A stretch of DNA of 64,000 bases from Lolium rigidum (taxonomy: Eukaryota; Streptophyta; Magnoliopsida; Poales; Poaceae): the NCBI RefSeq assembly GCF_022539505.1, contig NC_061512.1, positions 150,085,962 to 150,149,961 on the forward strand, in the 5' to 3' direction. The notes beneath the pieces were generated by a model. The model was not told the origin of the DNA and made no database searches. It saw nothing but the letters and a program-made list of their open reading frames with translations. Positions 55,543 through 64,000 of the stretch are shown here, piece after piece; position 1 is the first letter of the stretch, and every line of letters begins with the position of its first letter. A program made the translations under genes and the position numbers.

Positions 55543-56234
55543 TGTCGGGGGGATGACCCCTGGTATGCCAAAGGCTTGGCAAACTAGCCTTGTCTAGGCA
55601 GTTGATGTACCGGTTTAGAGATTATACAGGATGACAAAGACCGTTACGTGGCTAAGTGAATCTATACCGGTATCCCAGGAGGGGTATACCGGAATGAGCA
55701 AAGAGGGTACCGGAGTACCGGTACAAGCTACACTGTAGCACGTCGACAACCTGGTCAAAGATACTCTCAAGAGCTAGGGGACAAGGATGAGAGAAGCACT
55801 ACAGCTTTAATCGAAGCTCTGAGGCCAAAGCAGAAGATGACGTAAAAGGTACCGGAGGACGTCAGCGTCCCTGATTAAAGACATACCGGCATCACCGGCT
55901 ACTAAAGAGGCTTTGTAAAGTAGTTTGTCTAGTCAAAGATGCCATTAGGGTTTCTTCCCTTGTAAGCCACCCTCTCCCCTATATAAGGAGATGGAGCACA
56001 CCCTTGCGCGGGGATCGATCACACTCTCTGGAGACAGAAGGCAAGTTAGCAATAGAGATAGAGCTTGTACTGTTCTTCTTCAACCTCTGGCCAAGGCCAA
56101 GTTCATCAATAGAGATACCGGTAATCCATCGGAATTCACCCCTGTGTAACACAAACCCTCCCCCGAATCCTCTAACGCACATTCGGCCCCAACTCAAGCC
56201 ATCCCATGGCATCTGCCTGTTCACCACGACGACA
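55543..56234 (+). repeat. 5' LTR of element C
   Basis: 692 bp from TGTCGGGGGGATGACCCC to CACGACGACA. The first 18 bases are partly palindromic. The text is rich in ACCGG motifs. Confidence 0.85.
55980..55987 (+). promoter_or_regulatory. TATA box of LTR C
   Basis: TATATAAG in the context CTCCCCTATATAAGGAG, about 255 bases before the LTR end. Confidence 0.75.
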
Positions 56235-56236
56235 GT

Positions 56237-56254
56237 TGGCGCCCACCATGGGGC
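56237..56254 (+). promoter_or_regulatory. Primer binding site of element C
   Basis: TGGCGCCCACCATGGGGC, two bases after the LTR. This type is common in Tat-lineage elements; I did not identify the tRNA with certainty. It overlaps the proposed gag start codon at 56248. Confidence 0.75.
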
Positions 56255-59200
56255 CAGCAGCTACGCTTGCTGGAGTTCATATTCGGGCGGGCCTCCTCAC
56301 CATCTCCGGCGAGCGTGTGGTCAGTGGCCTCGTCTACCGCCTCGGCTCGCTGGATTTCATCAACGACAACGCTGGCTGCTTCTCCAACGGCGGTAAGTTC
56401 CCCAAGAACGACCGCATCATCGAGTTCGGCAGCCACCACGTCTACCTCGGCACCGTCCCTGCGCGCCAGTACCTCTCGCCGGTGCTGGTAGCGCCGGACC
56501 CGCCAAGATCTGCTCGTGGGCTGCGCAACGGCTGCGCTGCCGGCAGCGTGGAGGTGCTGGTGGTTGGCGCGGCTGACGCCGGCAAGGAGGCAGCGGCGGA
56601 AGGCGCTGGATAGACGAAGTCCGCGCGCACGGCCAAGCCGCCAACCGAGCGTGACCAAGTGGTTGCGGGTACATCTGCAGCGCCACCGGAGACTCCTCTC
56701 CAATTGGCCATGAGCGTGCTGGCGACGCCCATCGCGCAGAACATCGACCCGGCAGCGGCTCAGGCGCAGCTGGAGGCGCAACGAAAGACGCTGCTCTCCG
56801 GAGGCGCAGACATCATCAGGGCGCAGCGCGAGCTGAACCTAACCCTACGTGAGTATAACGCTTCCCATGGCTTTGCTTCTGTTAGCGCTCAGGCTGCTAG
56901 AGTACCGGAAAACCGGCTTAGAGCTCGCAATCTAGATCAGGATTTGCGCCGGGAAATTCTTGCCGGAAAAAGTACATCGGCATCCTTGAGCATCGTAGAG
57001 AAACCTAAGTACAGCAACCCGGATAAAACAATAAAAGCTGCTAAGGCTGCGGTAGAAATGTGTGATTCGCTTACCAGTGATGCTCTAGCAAAACAACAAG
57101 ATCGAGTTAGAGAATTGCTAGAAATGATACAAGAGCAAAATGTTGAGCTTGCTAAGGCAAACCAAGCAGCTGCGGTATCGAAATCGGTGCGTTCGGCAAG
57201 AAATGCCGGAAGCAAGTCCCATAGGCAGGCATCGTCCCCCCATCCGGACAGAAGAAGAGAAAACGAGGCAAATGCGCAGCAGATGACTGTGTATGATCTG
57301 GTGCTTGCCGGAAAACAACAGGCCGGGCAACACGATGCCGGTAGAAAAAGCCAAGGGGCAGGTCGTGGCTATGCCGCAAAAGGCTATGCCGGTAAAGGTG
57401 AAACCGGGCAAAATTGTCGAGCTGCAAGGGCAGCATATGCTGAAGATGAAATGCCACCACCAAGGTACCGGCAGGCAAGAGACGCGATACCGGAATATTA
57501 CGATGAAGCTGATTCAGGAATGGAGAGGGTCGGAGTTTACCGGAACCCATTGGGTGAACGTGTTGGAGAAAGATGCCTACCAGACCAGGATGCGAGGCAC
57601 AGGCTGGATAGAGTGCATCTTTCCGAGATAATTGAGGCTGAGGGCCCTCCGGGTCCAAAGTGCTTTGGTCCACGGATTATGAGAGAAGAACCACCGGTTC
57701 GCAACTTCCAGTTGCCCCGTGATACAAAAACATATCATGGCACCACTAAGCCGGAAGATTGTCTTGCGGATTATGTGACCGCAGTATACGTCGCTGGTGG
57801 CGGAGGTACCGCGACAGGCGGAGGAAACCGGCGTTGGGCCGTGAGAATCATACCGTCCTTCCTGGTAGGACCGGCACGAATTTGGCTTAACAATTTGCCA
57901 AAGGGAAGCATAAATGGTTGGCTGGACTTTGAGGAAGCTTTCGTGAGCAACTTCAGCAGCACGTACGGGAGGCCAAACAGGCCGCAACAGCTCGCTCTAT
58001 GCCAGCAGCGCTCCAACGAAATAGACTAGGATTACCTGACCCGGTGGAACTCCACGAGAAATTCCTGTGAAGGGGTAATTGAGGCACATGCCATTGCTTG
58101 GTTTTGCAATGGGTGCAGAAGAGGTTCACCGCTGTGGCAAAAGCTGCAGAGTAACATGCCCACGACTTTGGCAGAAATGATACGTGTAGCAGATAGCTAC
58201 GCATTGGGAGATCCAATGCAACCGGCGGTTCAGGCTGAGCCGGCTCAATCGACCCAGCCACGCCAAGATCAGTACCGGGATAACCGGCACAACAAGAGAA
58301 GGGAAGATTTTCCGGATCGAAGGTATGGTCCGCAACAAGTGGCCGCGGTGCAGGATCATTCCGGCGCCAGCGGGAGCCAGAGACCAAAAACAGGATCGCA
58401 GCCGTGGGCGGGTCGAAAAAAGCAATGGGTTGAAAAGAAACCGTGGCAAAATGAAGATAGATACACCATGGAATCCGCAATGGATCAATCGTGCCGGTGG
58501 CACACACCGAATCCGGCGAGACCGGCAAATCATTTGACAAAAGATTGTTCCTGGACCAAGAGGTTGATGGAGAGAGGCATGATGAAAGATGCCGAAAATC
58601 AAGGTTCCGGAAGGTTACCACGACCGCCACCGCTTACCGGTGCAAATGCGCAACCGGTGCTGCCTCAGCCTAACCGACAGCAGCAGCAAGAAGTCCATCA
58701 GGTGGAAAATGGCAATGATCAAGCACCACCATCGGCACCTTTGGGCCGGAATGTTTACCTAGACCCGCACTTGTGTTGTGTCGTGTTCGTCACTGAGCCC
58801 ACAGATAAGCAAATTATGCATCGCCGTTCCATGGAAGTGAACGCGGTGATGTCGGCAGTTCCAAAATACATGATGTGGTCAGATCAGGAAATCACCTGGT
58901 CGTTCAAGGATCACCCAAAGCTAATGCCAAACCCGGGTGGTTATGCACTGGTTGTAGATCCAATCATGCATGGGCCAACGACAAGAGTCAAATTCAGCAA
59001 AGTGCTGATAGACAATGGGAGCAGCATAAACATAATGTACCGGCACACAATGCGGACGCTGGGCATCACAGAAAACATGCTACAGCCAACTCACACAACT
59101 TTTCACGGGATTGTTCCGGGCTTGTCCTGCTCCCCTATGGGAAAACTCCGGGTGGACGTGTCCTTTGGAGGACGTGAAAATTGCCGGGTCGAAAACCTTC

Positions 59201-62200
59201 TGTTCGAAGTGGTGGATTTGGACAGCCCTTACCATGCATTGCTGGGGAGACCGGCATTGGCGGCGTTCATGGCCTCCACTCATACCGCATATCTCAAGAT
59301 GAAAATGCCGGCACCTCGTGGACCCTTAACTATGGTGGGAAATTACAAAGTCTCACTCGAAACCTCTTCTGCCAGATCAAACTTGGCGGAATCGCTGGTG
59401 ATAGCGGAGGAAAAGAAAAGAATGCAAACTGTTGTGGCGCTGGCTCAGTCCTCGCAGCTGAGCTTGGCGTCGATGAGCGGTAACTTTGGCACACCGACAT
59501 TCAAGCCGACAAAAGAAACAAAGGACATCGTGCTGGACCCGGCATACCCAGAGCGTACCGTTGCCTGGTCGACCGATGACTTGGTGGGTGTTCCGAGGGA
59601 GCTGGCTGAGCACTCATTAAATGTCCGGAAGGATGCAAAGCCGGTAAGGCAGCCTTTACGCCGGTTCGCTGAAGACAGGAGGAAAATCATAGGAGAAGAA
59701 GAGACAAAGTTGTTGGTTGCTGGATTCATCGTGGAGGTGCTACATACCGAGTGGCTGGCCAATCCGGTGCTGGTCGAGAAGAAAAAAGAGGAGGACCCCA
59801 AGGCTCCAAAGGTGTGGCGCATGTGCATTGACTACACCAACCTGAACAAGGCCTGCCCAAAGGATCCATTCCCTTTACCTCGGATTGATCAGGTGATCGA
59901 TTCCACTGCTGGCTGTGAGTTGTTGTCTTTTCTGGATGCTTATTCCGGTTTCCACCAAATTCCCCTGAATAAGGAAGATCAAATAAAGATTGCGTTCATT
60001 ACCCCGCATGGGGCTTATTGCTATGTCACTATGCCTTTCGGTTTGCGCAACGCTGGTGCAACGTACCAACGCTGTATGCAAAAGTGCTTGTTTGATCAAA
60101 TCGGTAAAAATGTGCAAGTCTATGTGGACGATGTCGTGATAAAAACTAAGGTAAAAGAGACCTTGATCCAGGATCTGAGGCAAACATTCGACAACTTGAG
60201 AAGGTTCCGGATGAAACTCAATCCGGCAAAGTGTACCTTCGGTGTCCCTGCCGGAAAATTGCTTGGCTTTCTGGTATCAAGCCGCGGTATAGAGGTTAAC
60301 CCAGTAAAAATCAGAGCCATAGAGTGAATGACCGTGCCGCAAGATCTTAAGGATGTGCAAAAGTTTACCGGAAGCTTGGGGTCGCTGAGCCGGTTTATCA
60401 GTCGATTGGGAGAAAAAGCCTTGCCGTTGTATGCTTTAATGAGGAAATCCGACACCTTCATCTGGACCCCTCAGGCAGACGCAGCGTTTAAAGAACTAAA
60501 AACGATGCTAGCCACTGCGCCGGTATTGGCTTCGCCTTTGGAAAGGGAACCCATGCTGTTGTACATAGCGGCAACAAACCGGGTCGTCAGTGTTGTGGTT
60601 GTGGTGGAAAGAGAAGAGGAAGGAAAAACCGTGCAGAGGCCGGTATACTACCTGAGCGAGGTGCTAAACTACCCTCACTTCCAGAAAATGACCTACGGCG
60701 TGTTCATGGCCGCCACAAAGCTCAAACATTACTTCGAGGAGCACCCGATGAAAGTGGTGAGTGAGGCACCAATCTCAGACATCATGTGCAACAAGGATGC
60801 TAGCGGCAGGATTGCCAAATGGGCAATTCAGCTGTCACCTTATGTACCGGTATGCGAGAGAAGAGATGCCATAAAATCACAAGCCTTGGCTGATTTCCTG
60901 GTCGATTGGGCGGAGATGCAATACAAGCCGCCGGAACAAAAAATAGAGTACTGGAAGATGCACTTTGATGGATCCAAGCTCAAAGAGGGCCTGGGTGCCG
61001 GTGTGGTCCTCACTTCACCTAAGGGAGATCATCTCCGGTATGTTCTGCAAGTACATTTCAGGGCATCGAACAAAGTCGCTGAGTATGAGGCTCTGATCCA
61101 TGGACTCAAGGTCGCAAAAGAAATCGGTGCACACCGGATCATTTGCTACGGTGACTCGGATCTTGTGGTGCAGCAGTGTTCCAGAGATTGGGACGCAAAA
61201 GATGCCAACATGGCCTCATACCGGTTTCATGTGCAAAAGATTGTTGGGTTCTTTGAAGGGTGTGAATTTCACCATGTACCGCGGGCAGAAAACGAAGCCG
61301 CGGATGCTTTATCCAAGCTGGGCTCGTCCAGGCAAGAAATTCCTCCTGGAATAGCTTTGGCTCACCTAAGGGCACCGTCAATCAAACCGCGTCCGGAATC
61401 GGAATCAATTTTCGTACCGGAGTCACATGTTGTGCCGATGGATGTTGATGAAGGAAACCCGGGGACTGTTCCGGCAAACCCGGGGACTTCGGGATCGAAA
61501 CCAGAGGAAGCAATGCTGGTGGATAGCATGGAGATAGATGTACCGGTGTTTACGGTTCGAATAGCACCATCTTGGGTTGAACCTATTAAGGAATTCCTGA
61601 TCAACGGCACGCTGCCGGTTGACGAAACTGAATCAAGGAGGATCCAGAGGAGATCCAAGGCCTATACCATCATCAACGGTGAGGTGTACAAAAGAAGTGT
61701 TACCGGAGTCCTTCAAAGGTGTGTGGAACCGGAAGAGGGAAAAGCGATGCTGGTGGAAATTCACCAAGGAGAATGCGGGCATCACGCCTCGTTTAGGGCG
61801 TTGGTGGCAAAAGTGTTCCGGCATGGGTTCTACTGGACCACTGCACTGGAAGATGCCGAGGATCTGGTACGGAAGTGCAACGGGTGCCAGAGGTACGCCA
61901 AGCAAAACCATACCCCAGCATCCGGTCTGAAAACCATACCGTTAACCTGGCCATTCGCTGTTTGGTGCCTTGACATGGTTGGCCCATTCAAAACTGCAAG
62001 AGGAAGCATGACCCACATCCTGGTGATGGTAGATAAATTAACCAAGTGGCTAGAAGTGAAACCTATCACGAAGTGTGATGGGCACACAGCGGTGAAGTTC
62101 TTGAAAGAAGTTATCTTGCGGTATGGATACCCGCATAGCATCATCACTGATAATGGGACAAACTTTGTCCAAGGAGAGTTTAAGAGATTCTGTGAGGATA

Positions 62201-62838
62201 ACAACATCCGGTTGGATTTGTGTTCGGTGGCACACCCGCAAGGCAATGGCCAAGTGGAAAGAACAAATGCGCTGGTGCTTTCCGGTATAAAACCAAGGCT
62301 CATTGAACCACTCGAAAAGACACCGGGGTGCTGGCTCGATGAGTTACCATCAGTGTTGTGGAGCATAAGAACAACACTGGACCGGTCTACCGGATACACT
62401 CCATTCTTCATGGTCTATGGAGCAGAGGCTGTGATACCGACCGACATTATTCATGACTCACCAAGGGTTCAGATCTATACCGAAGAAGAGGTAAAAGAGA
62501 CCCGAGAAAATGATGTGGACCTGCTCGAGGAAGCAAGAGAGCTGGCTTTGGCAAGAACAGCCATATACCAACAAAACCTCAGACGCTATCATAGCCGGAA
62601 GGTTAATCCGAGAGTGTTCCGGGAAGGTGACCTGGTGTTACGCCTAGTGCAGCGCACTGAGAGGCGCCACAAACTCTCACCTCCGTGGGAAGGGCCATTC
62701 ATTGTGAGCAAGGCTCTGCACAATGATGCCTACTACTTGATCGATGCACAGGAATTGAAGAAAGGAAAGGCGGACAGGTCCGGAGATGAAACGAAGCGCC
62801 CATGGAACATAGCTTTGCTCCGTCCTTTCTATTCCTAA
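56248..62838 (+). pseudogene. Gag-Pol polyprotein of element C with three nonsense codons
   Basis: One frame of 2197 codons from MGPAATLAGVHIRAG to LRPFYS. Stops interrupt it at codons 122 (TAG, 56611), 594 (TAG, 58027) and 1360 (TGA, 60325). Domains: gag at about residues 480-640 (FQLPRDTKTYHGTT, YLTRWNSTRNSC); protease with DNGSS at 922-926; reverse transcriptase from about 1185 (WRMCIDYTNLNKACPKDPFP) with YVDD at 1292-1295 (60121-60132); RNase H at about 1570-1690 (HFDGSKLKEGLGAG, GDSDLVVQQ, EAADALSKLG); integrase zinc finger (GECGHHASF, CNGCQRYA) and DDE core (LDMVGPF, TDNGTNF, GQVERTN); GPFIV module near the end. No frameshift was found. All three stops could come from single C-to-T changes. 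Confidence 0.93.
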
Positions 62839-63369
62839 AGATGTGCCGTAAGGAATTCCTTTTTTGTACCTTATTTGCTATGAATAAAAGATACCGGCAC
62901 CTCGAGTGAGACTCGGGGACTGCCTCTACCGGAATCGCATGCAATGTGTTTATTTTACCGGTTTGGTTGTTGCACAATTTCTTTTCCGGTTTAGTAACGT
63001 GCTAAACCTACCGGAGTCTTCGACTTTGCTGCTGTCCGAAACCCGGCTTCATGGCAAGCAAGATAAACCGGAAGGACCCAAACACGTGAAAACCCCGAAG
63101 GGAAATTGGGAACAAGTAATCCGAGGAAAGTTTAACTAACCTCGGTTGTACCGGTTTTTTGTGAAAAATTTCGAGTTATTTCTAAGTTCAAGAAAGTGCT
63201 TGCTTGGCAAAAGAACTTTGTGACTCATACGCCAAAAAACCCAGAGAGGTAGGAAGGGCCAAAGCAAAAGAACCAAGTGCGTATCAGATTGGATGCGGAA
63301 ACAATTCCGGAATCTTCACTGTGCAAGATCAAAGCGAAACAACAAAGGCAAATTGCTAAAGTAGCATAC
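62839..63369 (+). other. 3' untranslated part of element C
   Basis: No gene seen. ACCGG-rich text continues as in the LTR. Any antisense gene or 3' LTR would lie beyond the insertion of element G. Confidence 0.6.
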
Positions 63370-64000
63370 TGATGTCTACGGGAGCTTCTATTCTTGTAGA
63401 CAGTGTTGGGCCTCCAAGAGCAGAGGTTTGTAGAACAGCAGCAAGTTTCCCTTAAGTGGATCACCCAAGGTTTATCGAACTCAGGGAGGAAGAGGTCAAA
63501 GATATCCCTCTCAAGCAACCACTGCAACCACAAAGCAAGAAGTCTCTTGTGTCCCCAACACACCTAATACACTTGTCGGATGTATAGGTGCACTAGTTCG
63601 GCGAAGAGATAGTGAAATACAAGTAATATGGATGGATATGAGTGGTAATAGTAATCTGAATGAAATATGGCAGCGAGTAAACATGTAACAAAACGAGTAA
63701 ACAAACGGAGATTCGATGCTTGGAAGCAAGGCCTAGGGATCCTGCTTTCACTAGTGGACACTCTCAACAATGATCACATAATAGGACTACTCTACACCCT
63801 CTTGTTGGATGATGAACACCACTAATTGTGTAGGATTACACGAACCCTCAATGCCGGAGTTAACAAGCTCCACAATATTCAATGTTCATATTTAAATAAC
63901 CTTAGAGTGTAAGATAGATCAACACAATTACACCAAGAACTAACATACCATGCACACTTGTCACCATCATACCATGAAGGAGGCATAGATCATATCAATA
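63370..64000 (-). mobile_element. LTR of element G (same family as the solo LTR)
   Basis: Starts TGATGTCTACGGGAGC at 63370, the inverse complement of the end of the solo LTR at 10204, and follows it to the window edge. It is the 3' end of an LTR on the minus strand. The base before it ends CATAC, which would be the target duplication if G inserted into C. At about 63675-63700 two CTG sites of the solo LTR appear as CTCG (minus strand). Confidence 0.85.

Larger units (their letters stand above)
55543..63369 (+). mobile_element. Tat-like Gypsy element C (5' LTR and gag-pol)
   Basis: Plus-strand element with 5' LTR 55543-56234, primer site 56237-56254, a single gag-pol frame 56248-62838 and at least 0.5 kb of 3' untranslated sequence. 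It inserted into the Athila-like LTR remnant at 55542. The 3' LTR is not in the window; an LTR of element G begins at 63370. Codon positions are intact over 6.6 kb apart from three nonsense codons, so it is the best preserved coding region here. Confidence 0.9.

Noticed and set aside
56221..56781. Minus-strand frames opposite the start of the gag gene of element C
   Set aside because: Shadows of the real plus-strand frame, which is continuous with downstream domains.

Overview
This window is plant nuclear DNA from a large grass genome. The repeat content (Athila-like Gypsy LTRs beginning TGATACGTC, CACTA elements with CACTACTAG ends and GTGGCGCACC subterminal repeats, PIF/Harbinger elements with GCATCTCCA ends) points to the Triticeae (wheat, Aegilops, barley or rye relatives). 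No species call is possible from sequence alone. It is almost entirely nested transposable elements. I found no intact conventional host gene, only one short candidate low-copy gene (37490-37765, minus). There are two assembly gaps of exactly 100 N (1979-2078 and 14966-15065).

Layout. 1-1978: broken minus-strand Gypsy RNase H/integrase. 2203-3903: 3' end and LTR of an Athila-like element (E). 3904-10577: 3' part of a plus-strand Tat-like Gypsy (D) with protease remains, antisense genes and an LTR that holds a 1.7 kb solo LTR (8493-10204). 10578-15621: minus-strand Tat-like element F with an antisense Transposase_28-type gene and a nested CACTA (13213-14964). 15791-17757: Harbinger element 1 carrying a Myb-like gene. 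18295-18985: Mutator-type element. 19697-36328: a minus-strand LINE with 17-bp target duplications, split by a 9.7 kb Athila-like element B (23481-33206), itself split by a CACTA (27950-29508). 36709-37107: MITE-like element. 37490-40349: candidate gene whose 5' leader is split by Harbinger 2 (37800-40289). 40411-41843: LINE-like retroposon. 42057-43070: Harbinger 3. 43149-about 54470: degraded CACTA split by the full-length Athila-like element A (43180-53682, TSD GATAC). 54470-55542: truncated Athila-like LTR. 55543-63369: Tat-like element C with a single gag-pol reading frame broken only by three nonsense codons. 63370-64000: LTR of element G, the same family as the solo LTR.

The elements are parasites of one another, so target-site duplications give the order of insertion. 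The strands left when all are removed (15622-15790, 17758-18294, 18986-19696, 36329-36708, 37108-37799, 40290-40410, 41844-42056, 43071-43148) are the best estimate of the older locus.

The most unusual signal is a copy-specific excess of small indels and changes centred on CAG/CTG trinucleotides. They occur between paired LTRs and at many of the frameshifts in Gypsy coding regions (D2, D, E, A, B, G), but are not evident in element C, the LINE or the solo LTR. This looks like either a sequencing or consensus artefact at CHG-methylated cytosines or an unusual mutational process. Other points of interest are antisense genes in Tat-like elements with their own TATA box or GT-AG introns, a GC-rich hairpin with compensatory changes upstream of Athila-like LTR promoters and repeated upstream of the ORF3 of element A, and serial CCGAT/ATCGG hairpins in element D.
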